From: Neospora caninum Liverpool
Lineage: Eukaryota; Apicomplexa; Conoidasida; Eucoccidiorida; Sarcocystidae
Length of the DNA stretch: 64,000 nt
Assembly: GCF_000208865.1 (NCBI RefSeq)
Contig: NC_018391.1
Span: forward strand, 930,001-994,000
Reading direction: 5' to 3'
Under the pieces are notes generated by a model that saw nothing but the letters and a program-made list of their open reading frames with translations, was not told the origin of the DNA and ran no database searches. Positions 39,545 through 52,500 of the stretch are shown here, piece after piece; the stretch's first letter is position 1; each line of letters begins with the position of its first letter. The position numbers and the translations under genes were made by a program.

Positions 39545-41242
39545 TCAAGACACATACACTTCTTCAGACGAATCCTCCACCAAGGCATCCAGGACCGCAT
39601 CTAAGAAGCACAGGCTGTCGGAAAAGTCGCTTGACGAAGGAGATGCGGCAAAGGAGCCTTCTGTGTCAAGACCCTCGGTTTCATCGATTTGACTGAAGGT
39701 ACGGGCCAGTAGCATGTCAACCAGAGCGCGTTCCTCCCGTCGGACGGCGTGCCCCAGGCCAGCCGGTGCGATGCTACGCCCCTCCGGCCTTCTCGGATCC
39801 ATCTGGTAGGAATTTGTCGAGACCGACGCTGGCGTGGCACGAGTTGGCGCCGCCATGGCTGTTGTAGAAACGGAAGAAGACGCAAGCGAAGCCGTGCATC
39901 GCACAGAAGAGGTTGTACTAGTAGGGAGAGATGCGCCGCTGAGGGTGTAATCAACTCTTTCGCAGGCAGGCGTCAGAACCCTTCCATGCCGTCTTTGTTT
40001 GCAAACGCCTCGCGAGCGCTTGGCGCAGCTTAGACCTGACTCCTGACGTCGACGCACGCCGTAGGTATGGCAGATATAGTCCCGGAGGTCCCCCGTTTCA
40101 AGCACTACTTCATGCAGTTCCTTGAAAAACTGCCATGCTGTCAGCATGGTAACTTCGTAATTCCTTGTTCCATCTTGCTTACTCCTCCGTCTGGCACCAG
40201 TACCGCTGCCGTCACTCGCATGAAGGGTACTAAGATTGCTGTATCTACCCGTCACAGAAGGGAACGAGGCAGTCGACAACCTGCCTGGTTCCCGATCGTG
40301 AACGATACTCCACCTCTCCATGGACTCGTGTGCCTCTTCCTTGAGCACTTTCCTCACTGCTTGCCCAGGATCGAGAGCAGTGACCGTCTTCCTTGCACGG
40401 GGACTGCTATGAACACAAGGGGGATCCGTTCGAAGAGAGACTTGCACTGCGACAGCCGGCTCCACGGATTCCGAAGGCAGTCTCGCAAGTGATTCTAGAG
40501 CTGGTTCCGCAGCCCTTCGCGGTTGCTGCTGCACGGGCATCGTCCGTGAGAAACTCGCTTGGGTTCGGGGGGCTAGCGAAACCGCGTCTGCTGCCGCCTG
40601 ACTCCCGGTGCCCTCGAGGACGGCCATCGGTTTTGCGTCGGAATGTGTGTGACTCTCAGAAGCTCCAGGCAGATGTATGTGCGGAAGCACGCCAACATCT
40701 CTCGTGCGGGTGCCCCCGGCATGGACTGGTGCTCTCTGCGGCTCTGTTGCGCAAAATGATGCGTTCTGTCCAACTGGGACATCTCCACAGACAGCTGCAT
40801 GACAATGGCGGTTCGATTCTTCAGTCCGGGAAGGATGGCCAAAATCCCGGGATATGAGACGCACTGCAGGCTCTCTGTCTTCTCGGAGACACCTTCCAGC
40901 AGTGCCTGACACCTTCTGGGACCCTAGGGGCCTGTCCAGGAAAGGAGATTCCCTTGGTGTCCTCAAGGCCATTTTCCCGTATAAGCCTGTCGTCTGTGGA
41001 TAGTGCCGGGCGAAGGCCTGCCGCGGCAGTGCACCGCAATCCACTTGGTTGACCAAATGCATGCTCGACTGGACTGGGCAAGAATCCATATCAGAGAATT
41101 GAATCTCGAACTCAAGGGTCGATCCTGTTTCTCGTCCCCATGCATCAAGGACGCTTCGTGCTAGTTTCTGCATCCCCTGCATATGATTAAGGCAGGCTGA
41201 AACTCGGGCCTGAGCCACATGTATGTTTTCGAAGAATCCCAT
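39545..41242 (-). CDS. Unrecognised 565-residue ORF
   Basis: A single minus-strand frame starts MGFFENIHVAQARVSACLNH and ends with an acidic, Ser-rich tail (DFSDSLCFLDAVLDALVEDS, SSEEVYVS). Between them lie His/Gly/Arg-rich unordered sequence and one more ordered part (about 375-405: NYEVTMLTAWQFFKELHEVV, LETGDLRDYICHTYGV). No signal peptide, membrane segment or known domain is seen. The start codon follows CCACAG, so it could also be the inside of an exon behind a splice acceptor. Codon use is less GC-rich than in the URB1 gene. It lies in the same gene-poor segment as the SRS gene, suggesting a lineage-specific gene, but expression needs proof. Confidence 0.45.
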   Translation of the reverse strand: MGFFENIHVAQARVSACLNHMQGMQKLARSVLDAWGRETGSTLEFEIQFSDMDSCPVQSSMHLVNQVDCGALPRQAFARHYPQTTGLYGKMALRTPRESPFLDRPLGSQKVSGTAGRCLREDREPAVRLISRDFGHPSRTEESNRHCHAAVCGDVPVGQNASFCATEPQRAPVHAGGTRTRDVGVLPHIHLPGASESHTHSDAKPMAVLEGTGSQAAADAVSLAPRTQASFSRTMPVQQQPRRAAEPALESLARLPSESVEPAVAVQVSLRTDPPCVHSSPRARKTVTALDPGQAVRKVLKEEAHESMERWSIVHDREPGRLSTASFPSVTGRYSNLSTLHASDGSGTGARRRSKQDGTRNYEVTMLTAWQFFKELHEVVLETGDLRDYICHTYGVRRRQESGLSCAKRSRGVCKQRRHGRVLTPACERVDYTLSGASLPTSTTSSVRCTASLASSSVSTTAMAAPTRATPASVSTNSYQMDPRRPEGRSIAPAGLGHAVRREERALVDMLLARTFSQIDETEGLDTEGSFAASPSSSDFSDSLCFLDAVLDALVEDSSEEVYVS

Positions 41243-43514
41243 GCTGTGGAATAGGTCGGCGCCAAGGAGATGAAATTTGACCGAGGGAGCAGGATACCTC
41301 TACTAATTTGCACGTGCTTCGAATCGTTTCGCTCCCCTTGCTCCTTTCTAGTAGTCTGGAGCTCTATTCGGGGCTACCGAGTGTTTGGGGGACGGTTTGG
41401 CGACTGGTAACAGTTTAGTAGCCAGATCTGTTTCTTCACACGTTTAAAAACACTCTCTTATCGCTTTGACGGAATATCTGTACTCCGTTCGGCGAAGAGT
41501 GTTGAAATGCACTCTGCCTAATCACGCATTCTACGCAGGATTGTTGTCGGCAGCGAGAGGCGATACACAAAAGACACAACAGGCGGTGCCCCACCGGTGT
41601 TTTGCCGGCATAGATAACCCGTCTCCCATGATGAAGGAGGTCAACGATCCATTTTATTTGCTTCCCCCAGCATCAGCAACTCATGTCTGCGGCTCTGTCT
41701 AGTGAGAAGAATAACCTTGCGCAAACAGTATCCTCTACCGGCATCAAGAGCCCCGCCTGGTTCCTTTTTCGTTTTGAGTCGCTGCGGAACACTGAGACGT
41801 CTCTGGATGAAATCAATTGTTCTCAGAAGGCTGCGTGGATCAGAAGAAAGCGGAGCTAAAAGAGCCGAGGACAGAAGAAATCCGACAGATCCCCTTTCCT
41901 TCAGCCGCGACCATACCTGTTTCACCACCCAGGGGCACTGGTTTTTGTCCCTCGGAAGGAAGCAAGTGTTGTAGAAAGGCAATGGGTAGATGTAGTGGGA
42001 TTTGGAACCGCTTGTGAAACTGTCAAAGCGACTATACGGAAGAAACCGGTAACGAACTGCAGTGGGCGTGATTCAGTCTCTGCAGGAACTCAGCGGCTCT
42101 AGAAGACTGCTCAGATCAGCGCTTCAGAAACCTACAGACGGAAGGCAACCCGGAGACACACACAAACAGTGCGGTCGTGACTACTAACTCGACTGACACA
42201 AAACCCAACAAACCTAGTCGCACACTGTAAATGAACCCGCAGTCTGCCGGCTCTTTTTTTTACGCACCTTTTTTCTTCTTCAATCCCACCGCTTCAAATG
42301 CCTGTTCTTCCTTTGAGCACCATCTTGGTTTTCTGTTTTCCGCCTGAGGACCTCTTTTGGGGGGTTCGCCGTCGCTGTCACACGAGGAAACGTAGTTATT
42401 TTTTAACGCGTAACAGTGCGCTGGTCACGAGGACAGGAGGCTAAACACCAGGGAACTCAACGCCTATCTCTCTTAACCCCCCTTTCACGTCCCTGCCACC
42501 AGGCTGCAGAAGGACTGGCCAGAAAGAAGGCACTTTTCCTCCGCGCGGTGCCGGAAAAGAAAAAGAAAATGGTTGTCAAATTCAGCGGAACAGAAATGAT
42601 ACCTTCCTCTCCCGCGGCTTCTTCCGACATGCAGCAGTCGCGCATCTACGATCTCGTCCCACCCCGTAGCCCCGCCGCGCCGCGTGAAGGCCGCGTTGAG
42701 GCGTTTGACTCAAAATGAAATCGAAGGAAACGTCGTTGCTGTAGTGAGGTTCTTTTTCCTTTCCTCTGCGTTCTTGCCCAGTCCTCATCGCAGCTGTGGG
42801 TTACGGGGGAATGATGGGGACAAGGGACTGTTCCTCTGATACCGATTTAACTTTTTTCGCAGGATCTGACCTCGGAAAACACATGCGTGCATGCACCGGC
42901 ACAGCTTTTCTCAACTCGAATCGACGTGGCGAAACAGGAAAAAGACAGTGTTTCTAACCCGCGAAAACGAGCCCTTTCCCTATTCGCACGCTCCGTTTGT
43001 CTTACATTCATTTCTTTTTTTCCCAGTTTCTTGATGAGAGGAGCGCACCTCCCTCAGCTCCTCTCGTAGGCGTCGTACCGCTTGTCAGCCAGCCGGCGTG
43101 TGGGACTCGGAGCTCCACAATGCAGAACCGACGCGCGCTTACCTTTTTCCCTTTCTCACCTTTCGATGCCTTCCGTCGGTTCCCCACTCTCTCACCCCCT
43201 GTCTTCCCGTTTCGCCCCTTTTTTTCGTAGGTCAGGGGGAGTTTCACTCGCCGAGACCCAGAGAAAATCGTCGCGTCCTCGTCTACCAAGACCTACCACC
43301 ACGACGAGGTACACACTTTTCAGCCGCGTTCCAGTCTCAGCTTCCTCTCTGTCTTTCCTCCCCCTTCGCTCCTCTTCCACGTCTCCGTCCTCGGCCCTCC
43401 TTCGCCCTCCACATGCAAGCGCCGGCTTCCCGCTGAGTCCCCTCTCTTCCGCCTCTGGGCTGTTCGTTCTTCCCGTCTCTTCCGTTCTCCGGTGCAATAG
43501 GGAGAGTCGCCAAG
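41243..43514. other. Intergenic region upstream of URB1 gene
   Basis: No supported gene. A 100-codon frame (42416-42718) has little coding character. From about 42250 the plus strand becomes pyrimidine-rich, as expected of the promoter and 5' UTR of the URB1 gene. Confidence 0.5.
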
Positions 43515-46500
43515 ATGCAGAGGCAAACAGAGGAGAGAGAAGGACCCGGCGCGGGCCACGATGAAGGATGGGAGTTTGCGCGGCAGCTTGCCGCTGTCTC
43601 CGCCTCGGTGGAGAGTCTTAGAAGACAGGCAGAGGGAAGGTTGACAGAGAGCGAGCCGAGACAGGAGAAAGGCGCGTCGCCAGTGCCTGCTCAGCTTCTC
43701 GAGCGGCTTCGCGCTCTTCTCCACGATGACGCTCCTCGTGTGGAGACAGCTGCACAGGGAAGCAAAGCCGTACACTCGCTCCCAGGGCAGGCGCGGGGCG
43801 CAGGGGCCCTTCGTCCTCGACAGCAAACGTCCCAGAGAGAGAGGGACTTGGAGAGGTTTTCCACCAGTTATTGCGCTCTATCTCCTCTCTGTTCGGAGGT
43901 TCTCACTCTCCTCCAGCTTCTGCTTTTCAAGGAGACGTCTTCGTCTCGCACGAGCGAGGAAAGAAAGCAAAGAGGCAGCCTTGGTCCAGGAGACACCATT
44001 TCCGGAGTGCTGGACAAGAAGGCCCAGAAGGACTTGGAGGACCTCAGCGAGCTTCTGCTTTCCTTTCTCTGTTCCGTGTTCGAACAGGAATCGCTGGACG
44101 TTGCAGATTTCTGCACATGCCACACTCGCCGCAAGGTTTCCGCCGCTGTGACGACGCCTGCGTTTCTCTCGTCTCTCGGCCTCTTCCTCTCTTCTTCCCC
44201 CTCGGCCTGCTGCTCGTTTCTCCCCCCCTCGCCGCTTCTGCGGCTCCGATGTCTCCAACTACTTCGGGCCGCCGCCGCGGTCGTCCCCTCCCCGGCGGCC
44301 TTCAGCCTGGCTTTGGCCTTGGGCGCCCACGGGGCCTCGAGCGCCGCAGAGACTGACGGCGGAGACAGACTGCTCTTCGCGGGGCTCGCCGCGGCTCTGG
44401 AAGGCCCTCAAGCGAAGCTCCTGCAGACGAAGAAGCAGCCGAGCAACTCGCGTGGCGGCGTCTGGCTTCCCCCGCTCGCATGCAACGCCGCGCCAGAGGA
44501 GTCGCTGTCGCACCTGTCTCAGCAGAAAGCGTCCATGCGTCAGGACGGCTCCGGCGGGCAGCCCCGGGAGTCTGCGTGTCTCTCCGCGAAGAGCTCGCCA
44601 AGGGGAAAGCCTGCGCCGAGTGCCGACGCCTGGTCCGTCGCCTGGGGGCGAACCTTCACGGCCTGCTCCTGTCTCTCTCGCGGGTGCGGCCCGCGAAGTG
44701 TCTCCTTTCTTTCGCGCGTCTTGGCGGGTGAGGCTGGAGGGGACTGCCTGCAGCTCGCGGACGCGGTCGCCGGACCTGGCGAGACCCAGGCCTTGTCTCC
44801 GAATCAGGTGGCGGCTGCTGTGGGGCGATGGGCCAGCGCGTCGAACGGAAGCGCCGCAGGAGACACTTCCGGAGCGAGGTGTGGGGCTGTACCTATCCGC
44901 TACGCTCTTCGCCAAGAAGCCCTTTGCCTCCTGCTTCAACTGCTGCTTCACAAAGACAAAAGTGTGGGGTTAACGCTCCTTCAGCGTCCTCCAAACCGGC
45001 AGCCTCTCGCTCCGCCCCTGTCGAGCTCGCCTTCCACCGCCTCGCCAGCTGGGTCGAGACCCTCGACAGTGGCCGATCTGTTCGTCAGAGCCTTTCTCCC
45101 GCTTCGTTTCGACAGGAGACAAGACGCTCTCGTCTGGTTGCTGGGTTTCCGGCGAGCCCTTCGAGACTTGGAGATACGTGCGCGCATGTCTGCCGCGTTT
45201 CGCGCTGCAGCCGGAGGCCGGCGAGGTGGACGAGAGGGGAGCGCTTTCTCCGAGATTTTCAGCAAAGGCGCCAAGAGCGGCCCTGGAGAAGAAGATAGTT
45301 CCCGTGGGGGAGAGGAGACGGGGCGTGAAGGCCCAAGTTTGCCCTCTGGAGGGGCCAACCCTGTGGGGTGGATTTGGAGACGCGTAGGGACAGGCCCCGT
45401 TCTCCAGGCTCTCGCTCACCTGCTGCACTCCTTCACCAGCCGAGAGTCGCTGGGTCAGCTCCTGGGACCTCTGACTTCTCAAATGGAGACTACTCAAGAA
45501 GACGGAGAAGACACGGCAGACAACCCCCCCAGCGGAAGCGAGGTGGCTATTGACGCTGAGGCCATCCAGCGTGCATCACGAGGAACGGGAGTGGAGCGGC
45601 GTCCAGGTCGCTCTCTCGGTGCCGGATGCGATGCTGCTGTGGAGCTGGAGAAGCCGAGAATGTTTCAAGGGACGCACAACCTGTACCTCGCTCTTCTGCC
45701 ATCGTCCTTTCTTTCTTCGTTTCCTGGTGCCTCCTGTTCTTCTCCTTCTTGGTTGCTCCAAAGCCTTCTGGGGGATTTCCTCCTCTGCGCCGTTCCGCCC
45801 TCTTCCCTCGACTCCGGTTCTTCGGTCTCCGCAACCGCGGCGTCTCGCCCTTCGCAAGGGTCGTCTTCCTCTTCTCCGCAGTCTGCGCTCGTCCTGTCCT
45901 TCTTGCAAGCGCTGCGGCCCGTCTTTCTGCCGCCCCAGCAAGAGCTCCTCCTGTCTCTGCTCGCTGCTTACCCTCTCGAGCTCCACACCCGTTTCCTGGA
46001 GACATTTTCCGCTCTTCATCTCGCTGCACGTTCTTCCGTCCAGTTTGCGCTTTCTCACTTTCTTCTCTTCCGTCTTTTGCTGCTTCCGCTGGATCGACTC
46101 CGCGACTCGGCCGCCTCTCTCACTGGTGTCCTCCCGGCGGTCTATCTGGCCCCGTCCTTCGTGTCTCCCTCTGGCGGCTTCAACGGATCGACTGCCTTCT
46201 CCGCCGCCGCCTCCGGCGCCTCGACGGCTCCGACGGTGGAGACCCTTCAGGCAGCAACGCAGGTACAGCTGCAGGAAGTGGCGATCGGCGAGAGAAGGAG
46301 ACACTTGATTCAGCCTCTGGTCTCGCTGATGTCGCCCCCTTGTCTCCAGCTGCGTCAGCACCTGACGGCCAGTCTGCTCCACAGTTCGCTGTCCGTGAAC
46401 TTTTTCGGGTTCGTTCTTTTGCGAGTTGCATGCCGTCTCTTCCAAGCCGTCGCAGAGACCCTCGCCGAGGAGACAGCGGTCGCCGAAGGGACGTGGGGTC

Positions 46501-49500
46501 GAGACTCTCTCTCCCGCCTCCTCAAGGCGGCCATGCGAGAGAGACTGCCCGACGAGAAAACAGTGCTGAACTGCTTGAAGAAGCTGGAGCAGCATTTCCG
46601 GGTGTTCCCAGATCCGACGTGTGGGAAGCAACGGAAAAGCGGGAAAGCCAGACTCGTGTGGGACGTCGAAGGCTGGGATGCAGACGAGCTCTGGCCCACG
46701 GACGAGGCCCTCGTGAGAGAACAGATGGACAGAGACCTAACGGGCGGCAGGAAGCGAAAGGGAAACGGTGGAGACGCACCCCGTTCTGCTAAGAAGCCAG
46801 ATGAAGACGAAGAGCTAGATCTCCATCTGGACGGGTTGGAAGACCTGAGCGACGAAGACACCGCAGACGAATTTGACGCTGACGAGACACCAGACGAAGG
46901 CGACGCGTCTCGAAACGGAAACGGCGAAGCGGGAGGATCGCGCAGCGGGGTTGCCGCAGCCTCGCCTTCGCTCACACCGGCATTCATCCTGAACCTCTCT
47001 CTGCGTCTTCTTCACTCTCGCCCGTCGCGGCGGCGACTGCCTCAGACCGGCGGGGCAAGCGCCGACGCCGTCGCGCACCTTTGCTCGCCAGCATCCTCGC
47101 GTTCTGCTCGGGCGATGCATCCGTCATGGGGGACCATGCAGGCCGAAACGACTCTCCAGCTTCGAAGGAACGACGAAGAGTCAACGCCTCTTGGTCTCCT
47201 TCTCAGGTATGACGGATGCAGAGAAGAGAACGGGAAGTGTATTTTCGTGTATCCTCACTTGCGTTTCACAGTGTCTCCCTCACCTGAAACGCCGTAGAAA
47301 CGCCGTTCGCCCCGCCCTCCTCTCGAGTCAGCCTTTGGCTCGGATGCTCGAATGAGCAGCTGTTCACACAGAAGCATCTACGGGCATGCACATCATTTCC
47401 GTATCGAAATTCCGACATAAATTAGATACAAGCAAAGTTGTATACAGTGATACACATAGCTTGCCACAGAGGTAGCAGACTAGCCAGGAGAGTGCATGAT
47501 TCCGTCAAGGCATTCCTCAGCCTGATATATTTTCTTCCGAGTTCTCCGTTTCGCGTTGCTGTCGTTTCAAAACTTGCTCGTTTGCGTCTCCCTCTAATTG
47601 TGGCTTGTGCTTTCTCAGCTGTTTAGACGTTGCCCATTTGTACCAAGCGCTCCTGCTTCCTCCAGGAGGGTTTTCCTTCGACTGGTCGCGGCTCCTCACC
47701 ACGCCTACAAAATTGGTTCCTGCGCCCCAGGAGAGGACCAAGGGAGACGGCCTTGTCTCCGCGGCGTCCGAAGCCGCCGTCCTGTCCCCTTCGGTTTGGG
47801 CTCTAGAGCCTGAGGCGGGGGCTGCGATTGTCGCTCTTGGGCTCCAGGCCCTGGGCGGCGGCGGAGACGGCCTCGACGGGCATCGTTTCGGATTTCAAGT
47901 CGGGTCCATCGTGTCGAAGCCGACGCTGATTTTCCTGACGCAGCTGCTGTTTCAATGGCGCCTCTCCGTTCAGCAAGAGGAAGTGGAACGGCCTGTGCTC
48001 GGGGGGCAGGCGGCTCTGCGCGTCGTTGCCACAAGTCTCCGAGACACCAGCTTCTCCGAACACCTCTTGGGCCTTTTCTCCAGGTAGGAAAGAACAGACC
48101 ACGGACAACACGGGAGAGCAGCACTAACAGCACGAACGCAACGGAGAGACAACGACGCGAGAGGACCGAAATGCAGAGACGGAGAGGCGGGAGACTAGAG
48201 GAAGACAGGAAAGGAGGGGAGAGAGACAACAAAAGAGACAAACCTGAGCACCGACAGCACGAGAGCAAATCTGGGAGCCGAGGATCAGAAAGAGGAGGAA
48301 ACCCCCTCGAGCTTCCTTCCGCCTTCCCCTGGGAAGCGGCGGGGGCTGACGAAGGGAACTGTGAAGGTTTTGTTCATGCCGAGAACGGAGGAAGAGCTTG
48401 AGGGAACGGCCATTCGCCGCTGGGGCACCCAACAGAAGACGCGCACGGCCCAGAATCTGTTCTCCGACACCAACAGCCCCCCAATACACCCGCCGTTATT
48501 CACATGAGTTTCCCGTGGCTTTCAGCCGCCGCGTCGAGCCTCGCCATACGGCCTGCATGCAGGCTTCGACAGCAGGCTCTGGAGCGTCGCGACGTGCGTT
48601 ACGGGCGGAAAGCTTTCTTCGTGCGATTGCGATTTTCTCCCGTTTCGGCTGCAGGTGTCTCTCCGTCTCGCCCCTCTTCCAGACTGCCCCAGTGAACGAG
48701 TTGGCCATCTGGCTCGCAGCGCTGTCTCCCCGCCAGCCCCAAGGCGGCGCCTCTTCTGGCGCTCAGGCGCCCTCCTTTTGTTTCCGCTGTGCGGCTTCCT
48801 ACTTTTTAGCGATTGTCAAATTTGCTGTCGAGAAGCCTCTTCTTCTCTTGCATCGCCGCTCGTCCTCTTCGCTGGACTCTGTCGACGCTTCTTCGCCTTA
48901 TGGCTCCACTTGTGATTCGCCCTCTTCTCGACAGAGCGAGCCGGCAGGCGCAGCAGGCTGCGACTCCCCCGGCGTCTCTCTCTTCGTCCGTGCTCTCCTT
49001 GCGCATCTCTCTCTCGCCCCAGAGTGCACTGGCGGCAAACCGCTGTACGTCGACGTCGTCGGCCCCTCGCTCTCTCTCTTCTTGTCGTCTGACGCTCCGC
49101 CTTCGTCGCTGGCCCATGCGGAGTCGTGTCCGGCGTCCGCGGCGCCTTTCGCTCCCACAAAGAGAGACACCGCCTTGTGCGTGGACAGCATCGGCGCGTG
49201 GGTCTCGCGCGGCCTCCTGGCTCTGCTGGCGCTTCGCCCCTGCCTCCTCGAGCCCGTCCGGGGTCTGCTCGACCGCCAGCGGCCCTGGCGAGTCGTCGGC
49301 GCGGCTCTGGGCGCCGGCCGGGAGGCTTCTGGCGATGGAGGGGAAGGCGGCGAGAAGGGCGCGAGTGAGGAGGCAGGACATCAGAAGAAGACCAAAGACA
49401 AGAAGAAAGATAAGAACGCGGACAAGAGAGAAGAGGACAGGAAGCGGAAACACGGGTGGAGCTTGGACGGCGAGGAAGTGCAGGCGAAGGGTTCCGATGG

Positions 49501-52500
49501 GCAGGGAGAGGAAGACACCGTCGAGAGAGAGCACGGAGGCGAGACGGAAGAAGACGAGAAACAGAAAGCAATTGCAGCACTGCGACAAGCAGCTGCGCGA
49601 CACCCACTCTACCCGAGAATCAACGCGTGGAGACGAAGGCTGAGCGCTGTCCTGAAAGAAGCGATACAGCTAGCGGCACAAGAGCGCGAGACGCGCCAGG
49701 GGAAGGACGCGCGTTACCGCCAGACAGATGGAGCTTTTCAGGCGGGAGAAACGAGCGACGGAGACTGGGATGGCGAGCTTGAGGAGGCTCCTCGCCTTCT
49801 CCCCTCTGAGCACCTTCTCTCCCAGGTGGCCTACATCGAGGAGACGCTGCCGGCCGGCGCATCCGATGCCGACGGCCTCGCTCAGAAGACATCGAAGCAT
49901 ACTTCTGCAAAGCGACCGTCTTGTCCTTCCGCCGATCTGCCTCTTGAGCTCCTCCTGCGGCACATGCAGCCGTCGCGGGCACTGGTGTCGCTCTTCCTCT
50001 GTGAGGCCCAACGAATGAAGAACGCTCACTTCCTTCTGCCTCTCCAGTCTTCATTTTGCTCTTCCTGTGCTCCGTCCTGGCGCTGTCCGCTGCCCGTCTC
50101 GCGCTCTGCGGGGCTCTCGCCGTCCATTGACGCCGCGCGGTCGAATGTGGGGGCTCTGTTGGGATTCTTGGCGTCGTGTCTTCGTCAGCAGACGACGCGC
50201 CTGTCCCTCTGTCCGACCAAGCAAGGGCAAGACTGTGCGGCGGGGGAGCGTGTGATTTCTCTTTTGCAAAAGCTCTTAAATACGTTCCACCTCGTCCAGC
50301 ACCTAAATGCCGGGGAGGCCGGGAACCGTACCTTTTTCGCGTGGCCTTCCGAGGAGACCCAGCAGCTTTCCTCAGTCTCCGGTGTCTCTCTCCAGGCACC
50401 AGACTTTGGGCCTGTCTCTGCACCGTTTCCTTCTGGCTCTTCGTGCTGGTCTTCGTCGGTCTCACCGTCGCTGGCGCCTGCAGAAGTCTGCGACGAATCA
50501 GTCTTTGTTCGCCTGCTGATGCGCCCCCGAGACGAAGCTGGCCTCGTCGGGCCTTCCTTGGAGCAGCGCGTGGAGCGGGAACTCAGCGAGCTAGCCTTCA
50601 CCGCGCGGGCGCGAGCGAACGGCGGGAAGAAGGCGAAGAGCGGAAAAGGAGAAAGTGCATTGGGAGAAGGACGAAAGAAAAGGAAGAGAGAGGGAGACGC
50701 CAGTGGAGGGGAAGAGAAAGGCGAATCGACATTTCTCCAGATCGCAGTCCTCAGTTGCACGTACATCACCACCGTGTTGATCCAGACGGCGGACCGTGTC
50801 CACGAAAGTTACCCGCCGCCGCGAGGACTTTCCCCACGTTTTCAGCAGAACGGAGCAGGCTTCCTCACCCTCACCCGTCGGCTGTTGCCTCTCCTCCTCA
50901 CGCGGGTGGCTATCCCCTTGAGTCGCCTCGCGGCGCTGGAGCAGCGAAGACGTCTCGGCAGTGGGAGCCAGCTCGCCGCCGCCTCGGGGCACGAGCGGAG
51001 ACAAGGAGACAGCGGCTCCTCGGATCCGCGGGGATCTCTCTCGTCGCTTCCTGCGTATGCGCGAGAGACGCTCCAACGCATCTGCGCAGCTGCGGCAGCC
51101 TGGGGCCTTGAAAAGGAGACGCTGCTCACTCCGGCGGTCGCGTTCCTACACGGCGTACACATCGGGCTAGTCCGCGAGGTCACGAAGGGAGGTCAGGCAG
51201 GAGATTGCCAGGCGGATGAGCCTCCGCAGAGTTGTGGCGATGCATCCGACAGAGACAGGAAGAAGAATTCGGAAGAGCGTGAGAAGCGAGGAGGCAGTGG
51301 AGGAAGGGAGGGCGAAGTTGCGTGTGCTGGTACTTCTGTCTCTGATCCTGGGTCACGTTTCCCGCCTTCCCTCGAGGGTCGGTGGCCCTTGGACCTGATG
51401 GAAACCTACGTGGAGCATCGGCTTCAACAGCGCTCTTTTATGAGCTCTCGTCAGCCCCTCAGGGCGATGCCTGAAGCCGAAACGGCCGTTGTCGACTCTC
51501 CCCTTCGTTCGTCGTTTCCGCGCGCTCTCGACACAGATGAGATTCGCCTTCTTCTGGCTCTTCTTCAGCTGGTGGACGCGTCGGGAAGTTCGTCGGAAGG
51601 CGGCGAGACGGTCGGCGGTCTCTCGCCCGCCTTCTCTGGCGTGTACGGAGACGCCCGCGAGGAACAGCGACACCGCAGGAGAGTCGCGAAGCTGCTTGTG
51701 AGTCTCCTGGATGCCCTCGACACCGCCACGGCTCCTGGCGCACGCGCGGGGCCTCTGTACGAGGGCGAGACATCTAAACGAGGCGAAGGGAAGGCGACGA
51801 CTGGCGAAGACTCTGGAGAGTCTGGAGGAAGCAAAACTCCATTGGGGACTTTCTCGGAATCGCTTCGAGTCGCGTATGAAAGACATCTCGTGCGGCAATG
51901 TCTCGTTCCGGCAACGTGGATACTTCCCGCGTCTGCCTCGCCCTCTGCTACTCCGAGCACCCCTTGTGACAGAAGAGTCGGTACACCTGAGGCAGCCGAC
52001 AGCCTGTACGCGATTCACCCCGGTCTCGGTCGGTTGTTTCACGATCGGTTCGCTGGAAATCCGTTCTTTCGAGCGGCCGTGCAGCTCGAGCTTGGAACAC
52101 AACCTTCGCAACCGAACTCCTGTGTCTCAGGCTGCTCCCAGTTCTCCACGTCGTCTCTCGCTACCCCGCTGACGTCTCCGTCTCTTGTCCTGCGCGCCGA
52201 GTCGGTGGTGCTCCGCAGACAGGAGGGCGAAGCACGCCCCAGTGTCCTTCTCCTGTCCTCGTGGCGCTTCGCTCTGGAGCTTCTGCAGCTGCGAGAAGGA
52301 GCGCTGTGTCTCCTTCCTCTGTTTCCTTCTCGTCTTCGCCTTGCCAAGCGGCTTCTTGCTCTCGCGGGCGACATCGGTGGAGACGACTCGGGCCCGAAGG
52401 CGAGCGGGGAGACAGAGGACCGGGAGGCGAGGCACGTGGACGCGAAAAAAGAGAAGAAGAAAAAAAAGATCAAGGAGGCAGCGACGAAGTGGGGAGAGGG

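Noticed and set aside
41243..43514. First URB1 exon further upstream or small gene at 42416-42718
   Set aside because: The 100-codon frame has no conserved feature, and the ATG at 43515 has a good context and continues directly into the long exon.
48806..50465. Several minus-strand and alternate-frame ORFs of 190-280 codons
   Set aside because: GC-rich shadows of the large URB1 exon; Arg-rich, without start context or domain.
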